64,000 bases of DNA, taken from the NCBI RefSeq assembly GCF_000785105.2, contig NZ_CP018906.1, positions 1,984,001-2,048,000 of the forward strand. Reading direction: 5' to 3'. A program made the position numbers and the translations under genes. Origin of the DNA: Lentilactobacillus curieae (GTDB taxonomy: Bacteria; Bacillota; Bacilli; Lactobacillales; Lactobacillaceae). The notes below the pieces were generated by a model. It was not told the origin of the DNA. It did no database searches and saw nothing but the letters and a program-made list of their open reading frames with translations. Positions 25,398-34,717 of this stretch are shown here, one piece after another. Numbering within the stretch: the first letter of the stretch is position 1; every line of letters starts with the position of its first letter.

Positions 25398-25805
25398 TTA
25401 TTTAAACTCTTCGCTAGTTCCATCTGGATGGATAAGTAATGTTGGTGCAGCTGAAGCAGTTTCGCCACCAAAGGCTTCATCTGGAGTCACGACAATGTCT
25501 ACATCATCCTTCTGTGTAGCATCCCCACTACTATTTTTTGCCTTACTATTCTTAAATGAATCAACAGTTGATTTAGCTTTATCAGAAGTTTGTTTCATTT
25601 GATCAGAAATTACTTCCTTAGCATCATTGATAGCATCCTCTGCGTAGAAGGCGTAGTCAACAGCACGTTCCTTCAAATCATCTGCACGATCCCTCAACTC
25701 TTGTTTGAGCTGGTTTCGTTTGTTTTCATCAAGTTTTTGGTAAGCTGCATAAATCCCGGCTCCTAACAAACCGGCAAATAATCCCCCTGCAAGTTTCTTG
25801 CCCAT
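25398..25805 (-). CDS. YtxH-like envelope/stress protein
   Basis: 135 aa. A Gly/Ala-rich N-terminal membrane segment (LAGGLFAGLLGAGIYAAY, residues 5-22) followed by a long charged amphipathic helix (about 25-90) and a Ser/Thr/Asp-rich tail. The layout is that of YtxH-domain proteins, general-stress proteins of unknown biochemical function. The start at 25805 (MGKKLAGG) follows AGGAG by 9 bases. It is 13 bases after the DUF948 gene, the same neighbour pair as B. subtilis ytxG-ytxH. Confidence 0.75.
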   Translation of the reverse strand: MGKKLAGGLFAGLLGAGIYAAYQKLDENKRNQLKQELRDRADDLKERAVDYAFYAEDAINDAKEVISDQMKQTSDKAKSTVDSFKNSKAKNSSGDATQKDDVDIVVTPDEAFGGETASAAPTLLIHPDGTSEEFK

Positions 25806-25817
25806 TAATATCAACTC

Positions 25818-26231
25818 CTACTCTGTTTTCTTATTTTTTCTGTGATTTCTAAATGAACTCCAGGCTGCTTTTGAGACTGCCCCAGCAACTCCAGCTTTAC
25901 TACCTGACTTACCTGAATCTTTAACCCGCTTTGTTAAGTTCTTAGTTGCTTCATTAAGCTCAGAAACACTTTCCCCTAAATCAGCTGCTGCTTGAAATAC
26001 AGGAGTGGTAATGTTCAACTTATGATCAATATCATTAACCAAACTATTTGAAGTTGCCATTATTTTGTCAGTTTGCTTTGCAATAACATCAACATTGCTA
26101 GTAACTGAGCGAATGGTCAAGTTGATTTCTGAAATCGTCCTGGAAATTTTCAATAAGAACAGTCCGATAAAGATAACTAATAGTAAAAATGCACATGCGG
26201 CAATTAGCCCCGCAATTTGACCTGCTGTCAT
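25818..26231 (-). CDS. DUF948 (YtxG-like) membrane protein
   Basis: 137 aa. N-terminal membrane helix (AGLIAACAFLLLVIFIGLFLL, about residues 7-27), a coiled coil with heptads of Ile/Leu/Val (about 30-105), then a basic tail. Matches DUF948/YtxG. Function unknown; linked to general stress in Bacillus. Heads a two-gene unit and is divergent from mscS. Confidence 0.82.
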   Translation of the reverse strand: MTAGQIAGLIAACAFLLLVIFIGLFLLKISRTISEINLTIRSVTSNVDVIAKQTDKIMATSNSLVNDIDHKLNITTPVFQAAADLGESVSELNEATKNLTKRVKDSGKSGSKAGVAGAVSKAAWSSFRNHRKNKKTE

Positions 26232-26313
26232 AATTCTTCCTCCTTGTGCAACAATTTACTTTTAGAATAGCATTAGGCCGCTAAAATAACAATGAAATTG
26301 TCCTAATTCAGCT

Positions 26314-26341
26314 TTGCAATAAGTCAGGCGTTTGTTACGAT
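26314..26341 (+). promoter_or_regulatory. mscS promoter
   Basis: TTGCAA (26314-26319), 16-base spacer, TACGAT (26336-26341), about 30 bases before the start. Confidence 0.5.
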
Positions 26342-26372
26342 AGTGTTAAATAACATGAATTGAGGAAAAATA

Positions 26373-27239
26373 ATGAAAGCTCCAAATCAATTAGTCACGC
26401 AAGTTCACGTAAAAAATGTCTTTAAATACTTAAATTGGGATGAAATTTTAAACTCATTGATCAAAAATTCGTTACTGATTATTATCGTTTCCATTTTGTT
26501 AGTGTTGGTAAATAAAATTGGAAAAGCATTGATTCATCACCTGTTTAAACAGTATCGAAAGAAATACTCAAAAACAGTCACTGAAAAACGAATCAGGACT
26601 TTTCAAACTTTATCCCTCAACATTTTCTCTTATGTTATCTGGTTTCTGTGGATTTACTGGATATTGTCGATCATTGGGATTCCGGTTGGCACCCTAGTTG
26701 CCAGTGCTGGAATTTTTTCTCTAGCAATTGGGCTTGGTGCTCAAGGATTTGTGACTGATATCGTCAGTGGATTCTTTATTTTATTAGAGAAACAAATTGA
26801 AGTTGGCGAATATGTAAACATTAATAATATTAAAGGAACCGTGAGTGCTGTCGGCCTGAGAACTACCCAAGTGATATCTGATGACGGGACCCTAAACTTT
26901 ATTCCAAACAGAAGTATCCAAACGATTGCCAACCTTTCACGAAATAATATGGTCGCAATCATTCAAGTTCACATTACTCCGGAAACAGATATCAACAAGG
27001 CATTAGAAATAATTGACCAAGTAAATGATGCTAATGTTTCAAATTACACTGATATCGTTGGTGCTCCCAATGTTCTCGGTACGGTTGCTTTGACTGATAA
27101 TAAACTTGCCATTCAAGTTAATATGACCACTAAGAACGGTGCCCAATACCACATTCAACACGACTTCTTAGCACTATATCTCCAAGCATTAACTCAGAAT
27201 GGAATTAAATTAGATAATAGTCCCGTGACATATAAGTAA
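26373..27239 (+). CDS. MscS-family small-conductance mechanosensitive channel
   Basis: 288 aa membrane channel that opens under osmotic down-shock. Three membrane segments; the pore-lining third contains the small-residue pattern VASAGIFSLAIGLGAQGFVTDIVSGFFI around residues 108-135. The beta domain follows with VGEYVNI and the TTQVISDDGTLNFIPN stretch. Resembles B. subtilis YkuT. ATG with GAGG 7 bases upstream. Monocistronic, convergent with cbpB. Confidence 0.92.
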   Translation: MKAPNQLVTQVHVKNVFKYLNWDEILNSLIKNSLLIIIVSILLVLVNKIGKALIHHLFKQYRKKYSKTVTEKRIRTFQTLSLNIFSYVIWFLWIYWILSIIGIPVGTLVASAGIFSLAIGLGAQGFVTDIVSGFFILLEKQIEVGEYVNINNIKGTVSAVGLRTTQVISDDGTLNFIPNRSIQTIANLSRNNMVAIIQVHITPETDINKALEIIDQVNDANVSNYTDIVGAPNVLGTVALTDNKLAIQVNMTTKNGAQYHIQHDFLALYLQALTQNGIKLDNSPVTYK

Positions 27240-27244
27240 GTCAA

Positions 27245-27287
27245 AAAAGGAGCTAGCATTTTCAACAGAAAATGCTAGCTTCTTTTA
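27245..27287. terminator. Bidirectional terminator between mscS and cbpB
   Basis: AGCTAGCATTTT / AAAATGCTAGCT hairpin with A and T flanks; overlaps the cbpB stop. Confidence 0.9.
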
Positions 27288-27767
27288 ATCATGATTGTAT
27301 TTATACGCCGGAAGAGCAACGTAGTTTTCAGTAAAGTTATGGGTCAAGAAGTTTATCTGCTTCATTACTTCTCTTCTAGTACAGATTCCAACAAATTCTT
27401 CATCCTCGTTAACAACCGGTAAGAAATTTTCATCCTCTAAGTAGCGCATAATCACTTCCAAATCTTCAGGGTCAGTTATGATTGGGACGTCAGTCTGCAT
27501 AACATCCCTTACCTGAAGGTTTGCCAAAGGTACCGTTGAGATGCCTTCGTTTGTAAGCATATGCTCAGTTATCATTTGAAGTGAAATCAGTCCCTTAAAA
27601 TGATTTTGATTATCCAATACCGGGATTTTTGCATACTTAACCTTTGTTAGAACTAAAAAAACGTGAGCTAAATTGTTATCTTCGTTAACAGTTGCAACTA
27701 AGTCAGCCGCAATCATTGGCTGTCGCTCACTCTTCTTTAAGACGTTTTCAATGGGTTTATCAAGCAT
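27285..27767 (-). CDS. cbpB: CBS-domain protein CbpB (YkuL-like)
   Basis: 160 aa, a tandem CBS (Bateman) module: first repeat about residues 18-75 (KIPVLDNQNHFKGLISLQMI), second 85-145 (LPVVNEDEEFVGICTRREVM). The length and sequence match YkuL/CbpB, a known c-di-AMP receptor that, when unbound, activates the (p)ppGpp synthetase Rel. Ligand binding here is inferred from family. Last gene of murI-rdgB-yfcE-cbpB, 17 bases after the phosphodiesterase gene. Confidence 0.85.
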   Translation of the reverse strand: MLDKPIENVLKKSERQPMIAADLVATVNEDNNLAHVFLVLTKVKYAKIPVLDNQNHFKGLISLQMITEHMLTNEGISTVPLANLQVRDVMQTDVPIITDPEDLEVIMRYLEDENFLPVVNEDEEFVGICTRREVMKQINFLTHNFTENYVALPAYKYNHD

Positions 27768-27784
27768 TAATTAAATCTCCTTTA

Positions 27785-28303
27785 TCAACGATCAAATTGA
27801 AAATGTAATGAAGGAACCAGATTAAGATCTCGATCATAATAATCCACGATGAATTTTTGGGTCGAAACGTCCACGATACAAAATGTGCCACCAATCATCT
27901 GGAACTCACCTCTAGGTTGAGAAATACTTCCAGGATTGACTAAAAGCAAAGAACCATCCATCGTACACATTAGTTGATGAGTATGACCGAACAAAGCGAT
28001 GTTAGCAGATACGGACCGAGCTGTAAGCTCTAAATTTAGTGGACTTTGATTAACATTCTTTAAATGTCCATGGGTTTGGTAGACAACATCATCACCGATA
28101 TTAACTACATTTTCTAATGGAAAATCTTCAAAATCCATATTTCCCTTAACGATATTAAACTGTTGAACCAGTGGTGAGTCAATGGACAATTCAGAATCTC
28201 CATTGTGAAAACGATAGTCAACTTGATCACCAAATTGGTGCAGAATTTTCGTTAAGATTTGCTGGTCTCCGTGGTTATCACTTACAACTAATAATTTACT
28301 CAT
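27785..28303 (-). CDS. YfcE/YsnB-type metallophosphodiesterase
   Basis: 172 aa calcineurin-like phosphodiesterase. Ligand motifs: VVSDNHGD (residues 5-12), FHNGDSE, VKGNMDF, THGH and FGHTHQ, with a final NPGSISQPRG. Family enzymes act on model phosphodiesters; the native substrate is unknown. Start at 28303 (MSKLLVVS). Overlaps rdgB by 4 bases, so coupled. Confidence 0.9.
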   Translation of the reverse strand: MSKLLVVSDNHGDQQILTKILHQFGDQVDYRFHNGDSELSIDSPLVQQFNIVKGNMDFEDFPLENVVNIGDDVVYQTHGHLKNVNQSPLNLELTARSVSANIALFGHTHQLMCTMDGSLLLVNPGSISQPRGEFQMIGGTFCIVDVSTQKFIVDYYDRDLNLVPSLHFQFDR

Positions 28304-28893
28304 GACCACGCCTCAGATAGTTTAGCGACCAATTGCTTAATCGCCCGACCTCTATGGCTTACGGCATTTTTTTCGTGAATGGACATTTCTGCCATTGTTT
28401 TTTGACTGCCTGGAATCAAAAAGAATGGATCATACCCAAAACCATTGTCACCGCGAGACTCAGTTAAAATTTCTCCATCAACCTTACCTTCAGCGACAAC
28501 TTTATCGCCCGCTGGGGTTAAGAATACTAGAACTGATTCAAAATAAGCTTCCCGATTTTTTCCAGCAAGCTCTTTAATTAGCTTACGATTGTTAGCATCA
28601 TCATCATGATCACCTGCATATCTAGCCGAATGAATACCTGGAGCACCATTAAGTGCAGGAACAACTAAACCAGAATCATCGGCAATTACGGGCTTATTAA
28701 CTAAATTCATAACTGCCCTGGCCTTGATTTCGGCATTTTCTTCAAAACTGCTACCATTCTCATCGATTTCCCCAACTTCGGAGTAATCATTCAAAGAGGT
28801 TACCTTGACCGAAAATTTTGCTAAGGCTTCCTCAATTTCATTAATTTTATTTTGATTTTGTGAGGCAATTACAATTTCTTCTGGTTTTTCCAT
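28300..28893 (-). CDS. rdgB: XTP/dITP diphosphatase
   Basis: 197 aa Ham1/RdgB pyrophosphatase that removes deaminated purine nucleotides (dITP, XTP) before they reach DNA. Motifs: ASQNQNKINEIE near the N-terminus, VIADDSGLVVPALNGAPGIHSARYAG, and DGEILTESRGDNGFGYDP. Follows murI by 21 bases; the murI-rdgB-ysnB order is common in Firmicutes. Confidence 0.95.
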   Translation of the reverse strand: MEKPEEIVIASQNQNKINEIEEALAKFSVKVTSLNDYSEVGEIDENGSSFEENAEIKARAVMNLVNKPVIADDSGLVVPALNGAPGIHSARYAGDHDDDANNRKLIKELAGKNREAYFESVLVFLTPAGDKVVAEGKVDGEILTESRGDNGFGYDPFFLIPGSQKTMAEMSIHEKNAVSHRGRAIKQLVAKLSEAWS

Positions 28894-28914
28894 TGAACTC
28901 TCCTCTAATAAGTA

Positions 28915-29703
28915 TTACAAGTTTAGATTATTCGCCGCAATGCTAGATTTCAAGAAATTATCCGCAACTTTTACGAACTCTTCAGGGTTTCCTGTCGTAT
29001 AAAAAACATCCGAACCATCGCGATCTGATTCAGCTAATGCATCATTTTGCTCCAGTAGCTCCTTAACCTGCCTTGCTGTAGCAACTCCCGGGTCAACTAA
29101 TGTTACGTGAGGCATTGCCGTTCCAATCTCTGCTTGAATAACTGGGAAGTGAGTACAACCCAAAATTAATGTATCAATAGATGACGTCTTTAAGTTTGCT
29201 AGTTGAGATTCAACAACTTCATACGAGTGTTCACTGCCAGCTTCGCCATCTTCTACCAACTGAACAAAATCAGGGCATCCCTGGGATACTACTTCAAAGT
29301 TACCCGCCGCTTTGATAATTCGTTCGTAATCACCTGATTTAACAGTCCCATTAGTCGCAATTACACCGATAGATCCTGTTTTGGAAACTGAAACTGCGGT
29401 TTCCGCACCAGGTTTAATTACACCAATTACTGGAATTGGAAGTTCCTGTTTAATTCGCTCATACGCAGCTGCTGTTGCCGTGTTACAAGCGATTACCATT
29501 GCTTTTACATCTTGCTTCAAGAAGTAGTTAGCAATTCTTTTTGTCAGCTGATAAACTTCTTCAGCCGTTTTTTCACCGTATGGTAAATTTTTTTGGTCAC
29601 CAACATAAATAAATTGCTCGTTTGGGAGGATTTTCTGAAGTTGGTTATACACCGTTAAACCACCAATTCCTGAATCCATAACCCCGATTTTTCTGTTATC
29701 CAT
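28915..29703 (-). CDS. murI: Glutamate racemase
   Basis: 262 aa enzyme making D-glutamate for peptidoglycan. Two catalytic cysteines are seen in VIACNTATAA (about residue 73) and LGCTHFPV (about 184), with the N-terminal MDSGIGGLTV and PNEQFIYVGD motifs. Full length. First gene of a four-gene unit with rdgB, the phosphodiesterase gene and cbpB; divergent from yslB. Confidence 0.96.
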   Translation of the reverse strand: MDNRKIGVMDSGIGGLTVYNQLQKILPNEQFIYVGDQKNLPYGEKTAEEVYQLTKRIANYFLKQDVKAMVIACNTATAAAYERIKQELPIPVIGVIKPGAETAVSVSKTGSIGVIATNGTVKSGDYERIIKAAGNFEVVSQGCPDFVQLVEDGEAGSEHSYEVVESQLANLKTSSIDTLILGCTHFPVIQAEIGTAMPHVTLVDPGVATARQVKELLEQNDALAESDRDGSDVFYTTGNPEEFVKVADNFLKSSIAANNLNL

Positions 29704-29833
29704 CGTATCACTTCTTTACATAGACTAGACTTAATTATCAAACATTTATTAAGTACATTCAACTAATGACTTCGTTTATTACAAAATATTGTATAATAAA
29801 AATATTAGATTTCGAATCAATGGAGATTAGAAA

Positions 29834-30334
29834 ATGAATAGCAAAACATATGAACAACTGCGCAACGATCCAGACTTGGAGAACCTTTTAGGTCAAACTT
29901 TACTGAGAGATGACTTATTAGTAGAAATTTTAGGCGATGAGTATCATGAAATTTTATATTGGGCGGGTAAGCGGCTAGGACGCAAATACCGTCTAGCGAA
30001 CTATGAATCACTGTCTGTGTTCTTTAAACAATTTGGTTTGGGAGACCTAACTCTAGTTAAACAAGGAAAAAATCAGTTAGATTTTGAATTAACTGGAAAA
30101 ATTATTGAAAGTCGATTACTGCAAAATGATGATCCTGACTTCCAATTAGAGTGTGGATTACTCGCACAATTTGTAGAATACATTCTAAACCGGCAGTCAG
30201 AGGCCGAAATCTCTAAAATAAACGCTAAAAAAGGGCTAGTAAGCATCAACGTACTAACCAGTAGTGAACCACCCTTAGACGGCCAGGAATCTGACGAAAT
30301 TTTTAAACTAATTACAGAGGAAACTAATGAATAA
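29834..30334 (+). CDS. yslB: YslB-family (DUF2507) protein
   Basis: 166 aa cytosolic protein of DUF2507, about B. subtilis YslB length. Visible blocks are the DLLVEILGDEYHEILYWAGKRLGRKY stretch and LECGLLAQFVEYIL, with a V4R-like fold expected. Function unknown; conserved in Firmicutes. ATG with GGAGA upstream and a TATAAT -10 near 29800. Single gene ending in a two-way terminator shared with trxA. Confidence 0.87.
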   Translation: MNSKTYEQLRNDPDLENLLGQTLLRDDLLVEILGDEYHEILYWAGKRLGRKYRLANYESLSVFFKQFGLGDLTLVKQGKNQLDFELTGKIIESRLLQNDDPDFQLECGLLAQFVEYILNRQSEAEISKINAKKGLVSINVLTSSEPPLDGQESDEIFKLITEETNE

Positions 30335-30367
30335 AAAAGGTAAGCCCACCGGCTTACCTTTTTTTAA
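30333..30367. terminator. Bidirectional terminator between yslB and trxA
   Basis: AAGGTAAGCC / GGCTTACCTT with 4-base loop and A/T flanks. Confidence 0.92.
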
Positions 30368-30675
30368 TCAGTATATTGATCTAGAACTTTCTTAAGTTGT
30401 TCCTTTGAATGATAACCCACTACTGTATCAACTACTTCACCATCTTTTTTGATAAGTAAAGTTGGAATACTCATGATTCCAAATGATTGGGGTGTATTTG
30501 GATTAGCATCAACGTCCATCTTATTGAAAGTAACGTTATCCATTTCGTTGGCTAACTCTTCAACTACTGGAGATTGCATTCTACATGGTCCACACCAAGT
30601 AGCCCAAAAGTCTGTTAACGTTACTCCTTTAGAAGTATCGCTTTCAAAAGTTTTATCTGTTGTTTCATTTACCAT
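30364..30675 (-). CDS. trxA: Thioredoxin
   Basis: 103 aa. Redox motif WATWCGPC (Cys at about residues 29 and 32) and the cis-proline loop SIPTLL. Reduces disulfides in cytosolic proteins using thioredoxin reductase. GGAGG is 8 bases upstream. It lies 77 bases after mutS2 with a possible promoter (TTGGCT, 17 bases, TAAAAT) in the gap. Confidence 0.97.
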   Translation of the reverse strand: MVNETTDKTFESDTSKGVTLTDFWATWCGPCRMQSPVVEELANEMDNVTFNKMDVDANPNTPQSFGIMSIPTLLIKKDGEVVDTVVGYHSKEQLKKVLDQYTD

Positions 30676-30752
30676 AAAAAGCTGCCTCCTTATTTTACTT
30701 AAACCATTTTAACAACAATCCAGCAAAAAGCCAATCAATTGCACACAATTAA

Positions 30753-33119
30753 TTACTTGAACTTAACAATGGTGGAGCCGTCCCCACCGGCATTAGGGGC
30801 TGAATATCCATAGCTACCCACTCGTGGATTGCTTTTAAGGTAATCATTGACACCATTTCGAAGAGCTCCAGTTCCCTTACCGTGGATGATAGTAACGGTT
30901 GGATAACCCGCCAGCAAGGCTGAATCAATATATGAATCCAACCGACTCATTGCTTCTTCATAACGCTCGCCCCGCAAATCGAGTGTGGGTGAAATCCCGC
31001 TTGAACGGGTTCGAGAAACGTGAGCACGGTATTTTTGTTTTTCCTCAGGAACTGACTTTTCTTTTTCTAGGTCATTGGGATCAATTTTCATCTTCAATAT
31101 TCCCATCTGAACTTCCCAAGAACCGTCTTTTTGCTTATCCACTAATGTTCCATGTTGTCCATATGACTTAACAAGGACCTCATCGCCCTTGTGAAAATCA
31201 TGTTTACGCTTCTCGCGCTTAAGAACCTTATTTTTCTTTAAGTTAGGTTCAACTTCCAGTGCGTTCAAGGCACCCTTCGCCTCAATTAGCTCATTTTCCT
31301 TAACTGTAGCCTTGCCAACTTGAGCTTGTTTTTTATGCAAGTCAGCAATAATCTCATCAGCTCGTTTCTTAGCATCAGAAACTACTTGGTTAGCCTCAAA
31401 TTGGGCCTTTTCAAATAACTTCTGCTTACTCCCCTGGTACTTATCAAACTGAGCTTTTAGCTCTGTCTGAAGTTCAGTGGCATCCTGTAATTGTATCTCT
31501 AATTCTTCAGCATCGACCCGAGCTTTTCTAGTCTGCTCAGTTAATTCAGCAATCATATTGTTGATATCCTGATTAGAATCATCAGTGTATGCTCTTGCCT
31601 TTTCGATAATTGACTCATCGAGGCCTAATTTTTCAGCAATATTTAACGCATTACTTTGGCCAGGAACCCCAATCATCAACCGGTATGTCGGCTTTAGAGT
31701 TTCAACATCGAATTCCATAGATGCGTTGATCGTATTTTCCCGATCGTATGCAAATGCCTTCAGCTCAGGGTAATGGGTGGTAGCAATTAATTCAGACGAT
31801 TTGGCCGCAATTGCATCAATAACCGCCATTGCTAAAGCTGCACCTTCCTTAGGATCTGTACCAGCTCCTAATTCATCTAATAGTACCAATGACTTATCAG
31901 TTAACTGATTAAGAATCGATATAATATTATCCAAATGTGACGAGAAGGTACTTAGATTGGCTTCAATTGATTGATCATCACCGATATCGGCAAAAACATC
32001 ATCAAAAATACCAATGTGGCTTTCTTCGTTAGCAGTGATAAATAATCCTGATTGCCCCATTAGTTGCAAGAGACCAACTGTTTTAATGGTAATTGTTTTA
32101 CCACCTGTGTTGGGTCCGGTAACAATAATTGAACGATATTTTTCCCCGATCTCAATGTCATTGGGAACAACTTTATCGATATCAATTAATGGCTGGCGTG
32201 CCTTACGCAAATTAACGTAATTATCAGTAGAAATCAATGGTAAGGTAGCTTTTACCGAGTCAGCGTACTTCGCCTTAGCATTAATAAAATCAAGGTGACC
32301 CATTAGGCTCATGTTGTTTTTCAAACTATCAGAATATGGTCGTAATGTCGCCGTTAATGCAATTAGGATTCTCCGTTCTTCCTCACGTTCAGACAGTTGA
32401 AGCCTTCGTAGTTCGTTGTTGTTTTCAACAACACTACTTGGTTCAACGTACAGAGTTTGCCCAGAGGCACTTTGATCATGCACAATGCCACCAAATCTTT
32501 GTTTAAACTCTGCTTTGATTGGAATCACAAACCGATCATCTCTAACCGTGATTATGGGCTCGCTAAGATATTTTGCGTCAGCTCCCTTTATGAAACGGTT
32601 CATTCTACTACGAATATCAGTTTGAGTTTTCTGGATTGCTCTACGAACAGAACGCAATTCACTTGAAGCCCCATCCAATATCCGACCATCGTCATCAACC
32701 GATCTAACTAAATCATCAGTGATTTCAGGCATCAAATCCAATTGAGAAACTAATTCATCAATTGACCTTAATTTAACATCTTCAGCCGCTAAAGTATCAA
32801 AGAAACTAACCACCACTTTCATTGATACCAGCAGTTTTTTAATGTGAGCTAACTCTGTTCCCGAAAGAGCAGAATTTTCAATGTTTAGTCGTTTTAAAAA
32901 TGGGGCAATTTCAGTCAGATTAGGAATTGGGATTTCTCCCTTTAATCTAACAACGTCTGCACCATCAGCAGTTTCATCTAACCATTCTTTCACTTGTTGA
33001 TAGTCAGAGCTCGGGGTTAAGGAAACCAGTTGTTCTCGACCGGCATCAGTGACTAAAAATTGCTCAATTTGTTGTTTTATTTTTCCGTATTCAAGCGTTG
33101 TGAATACTTTAGAGTTCAA
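30753..33119 (-). CDS. mutS2: Endonuclease MutS2
   Basis: 788 aa. MutS-like core and ATPase (Walker A GPNTGGKTI about residue 335, ELGAGTDPKEGA), long coiled coil with Gln/Lys-rich stretch (about 515-625), KOW-like segment (FHKGDEVLVKSYGQHGTL) and a C-terminal Smr nuclease domain with LDLRGERYEEA and HGKGTGALR. It lacks the mismatch-recognition domain of MutS1. In Firmicutes it limits recombination and splits collided ribosomes. Starts 1 base after the cvpA stop. Confidence 0.96.
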   Translation of the reverse strand: MNSKVFTTLEYGKIKQQIEQFLVTDAGREQLVSLTPSSDYQQVKEWLDETADGADVVRLKGEIPIPNLTEIAPFLKRLNIENSALSGTELAHIKKLLVSMKVVVSFFDTLAAEDVKLRSIDELVSQLDLMPEITDDLVRSVDDDGRILDGASSELRSVRRAIQKTQTDIRSRMNRFIKGADAKYLSEPIITVRDDRFVIPIKAEFKQRFGGIVHDQSASGQTLYVEPSSVVENNNELRRLQLSEREEERRILIALTATLRPYSDSLKNNMSLMGHLDFINAKAKYADSVKATLPLISTDNYVNLRKARQPLIDIDKVVPNDIEIGEKYRSIIVTGPNTGGKTITIKTVGLLQLMGQSGLFITANEESHIGIFDDVFADIGDDQSIEANLSTFSSHLDNIISILNQLTDKSLVLLDELGAGTDPKEGAALAMAVIDAIAAKSSELIATTHYPELKAFAYDRENTINASMEFDVETLKPTYRLMIGVPGQSNALNIAEKLGLDESIIEKARAYTDDSNQDINNMIAELTEQTRKARVDAEELEIQLQDATELQTELKAQFDKYQGSKQKLFEKAQFEANQVVSDAKKRADEIIADLHKKQAQVGKATVKENELIEAKGALNALEVEPNLKKNKVLKREKRKHDFHKGDEVLVKSYGQHGTLVDKQKDGSWEVQMGILKMKIDPNDLEKEKSVPEEKQKYRAHVSRTRSSGISPTLDLRGERYEEAMSRLDSYIDSALLAGYPTVTIIHGKGTGALRNGVNDYLKSNPRVGSYGYSAPNAGGDGSTIVKFK

Positions 33120-33614
33120 TTATCTCACCCCTTTTGAGTTTGAATTATCAATAATTCTATCTAACAGATGCGGAGTCTCGCGGACCATGTACTTGGCCAC
33201 GGTCGCATCTTCGTATTGTTCTTTCACAGGATTGCTTATTGCAATCAATAAATTTAACCCTGCAAATACAAACAAGTAAGCAATCAAGAATCTAATTGCC
33301 CCACCAAAGATGGCGTTGATTTGTTTTAATCCAATAATGCGAGTTGCTGGATTTATCACCCGTTTCAAAAGCATTACAACTCGCCAAACGATAGTGTACA
33401 GAATCAAAAATGTGACCCAATGAATAATTCTTTCGTATTCCACAAAATTAAATTGGTGAACTACCCAGTCCGTCAGTGGAGTCGTATACCGCCACGCAAG
33501 TGCTAAAGCGAATATGAAGCCGACAAAATTCAAGAATTCCGCAACGAATCCCCGGCGAAATCCAGCAGTGAAACTTAAAACTAAAATTGCCAGAATTATC
33601 AAATCTAGAATCAT
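33120..33614 (-). CDS. CvpA-family membrane protein
   Basis: 164 aa with four predicted membrane segments and the CvpA starting pattern ILAILVLSFTAGFRRGFVAEF. Named after the E. coli colicin V production protein; role in Gram-positives unclear. Between zapA (4-base overlap) and mutS2 (adjacent), the classic zapA-cvpA-mutS2 order. Confidence 0.9.
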   Translation of the reverse strand: MILDLIILAILVLSFTAGFRRGFVAEFLNFVGFIFALALAWRYTTPLTDWVVHQFNFVEYERIIHWVTFLILYTIVWRVVMLLKRVINPATRIIGLKQINAIFGGAIRFLIAYLFVFAGLNLLIAISNPVKEQYEDATVAKYMVRETPHLLDRIIDNSNSKGVR

Positions 33615-33874
33615 TGCTTTGGCCTCTGCTCAGTTGCCGAGCCAGCTTGTCTTGCAGCTTGTTCTTTCATTGAAAGTTGATTAGAAAGCGCATTGAAAGC
33701 AACTAGCAATGCTCGATCTTCTTTACTAGTATCTGGTAGTTGTTGTTCAATTTGGGATAGTTCTTCATTTAAAAGGTCAGCAGTAGCCTGCATATGTTCA
33801 TATGAACCATCACCAATAAAGATGTAAGGCTTGCCATCAATCGTTGCCTTAAACCTTCTCTTTTCGTTTTCCAC
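33611..33874 (-). CDS. zapA: Cell division protein ZapA
   Basis: 87 aa, helical, with the ZapA pattern: a short beta strand (FKATIDGKPYIFIGDGSYEHM) followed by a long helix and coiled coil. Binds FtsZ and bundles its filaments. GGAG-type site upstream. It begins a new unit after the yrzB terminator. Confidence 0.9.
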   Translation of the reverse strand: MENEKRRFKATIDGKPYIFIGDGSYEHMQATADLLNEELSQIEQQLPDTSKEDRALLVAFNALSNQLSMKEQAARQAGSATEQRPKQ

Positions 33875-33898
33875 TTTTGTTTCACTCCTAAATCAATT

Positions 33899-33938
33899 AA
33901 AAAGGACTGGAAGTCGAAGAAATATTCGCTTCCAATCC
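33899..33938 (-). terminator. Terminator of alaS-ireB-ruvX-yrzB
   Basis: GGACTGGAAG / CTTCCAATCC arms (33904-33913, 33929-33938) with five T on the minus strand. Confidence 0.85.
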
Positions 33939-33948
33939 ATTTTAACAA

Positions 33949-34269
33949 TTATTCTTCTTTATTACCGTCGTCTTCTTGGTCATCGTCGCCATGAAGGAAT
34001 GTGTTAAGAACAGATTCAATCATATCCCATTCTTCATCGCTTTCAATCAATTGAAGTTCGCCACCTTGTGGATCTGATGGATCATCGTCAGCTGGTAATG
34101 CGTAAGCCTGAATCTCAACTTCTTCATCATCACTCTTACCGGTTGGGTAAATTAAGATGTAAGACTTGTTGAAGTCTTCAGATTTAAAAGTAAATAAAAC
34201 ATCATATAATTGTTCGTCGCCGTTTTCGTCAACTAGCGTAATTTGTTGTTGAATTGGTTCATCAGCCAT
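33949..34269 (-). CDS. DUF1292 (YrzB-like) protein
   Basis: 106 aa acidic protein with the DUF1292 pattern ITLVDENGDEQLYDVLFTF and YILIYP, ending in a run of Asp and Glu. Function unknown. It is last in the ireB-ruvX-yrzB trio, the order seen in B. subtilis. Confidence 0.88.
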   Translation of the reverse strand: MADEPIQQQITLVDENGDEQLYDVLFTFKSEDFNKSYILIYPTGKSDDEEVEIQAYALPADDDPSDPQGGELQLIESDEEWDMIESVLNTFLHGDDDQEDDGNKEE

Positions 34270-34282
34270 TAAAAGTACCCCT

Positions 34283-34717
34283 CTACATCTGTGTTAGTTT
34301 TCCTTTACGATCTAGATAATTTTGAAGAATTAAGCTAGCCGCAAGTTTATCAATTACTTTTTTTCGTTTCTTTCGTGAAACGTCTGCTTCTTCTGTTAAC
34401 ATTCTTTGAGCTTCAACAGTGGTTAGTCGCTCATCTTCAAAGTCAACTGGTAGACCAAACTTTTCAGTAAGCTTCTTACCATATTCCTGAGAGGCAACTG
34501 CCCGATCACCCAAAGAATTATTCATGTTTTTAGGCAACCCGAGTACAAATCCACCAACTTGATGTTCTTCAACAAGTTCAGCAATCCTATCTAGTCCAAA
34601 CTTGCCCTCATCTTCGTTGATTCTAACAATTTCTACTCCTTGAGATGTCCAACCGAAAGCATCACTTACAGCAACACCCACGGTCTTTGAACCAACATCC
34701 AGTCCCATTATCTTCAT
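34283..34717 (-). CDS. ruvX: YqgF/RuvX family Holliday junction resolvase-like nuclease
   Basis: 144 aa, RNase H-like fold. [16 protein letters not shown] at residues 4-19 carries the first Asp; the [11 protein letters not shown] block follows. Family members process pre-16S rRNA 5' ends; a junction-resolvase role has been proposed. Starts next to the ireB stop. Confidence 0.92.
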   Translation of the reverse strand: MKIMGLDVGSKTVGVAVSDAFGWTSQGVEIVRINEDEGKFGLDRIAELVEEHQVGGFVLGLPKNMNNSLGDRAVASQEYGKKLTEKFGLPVDFEDERLTTVEAQRMLTEEADVSRKKRKKVIDKLAASLILQNYLDRKGKLTQM

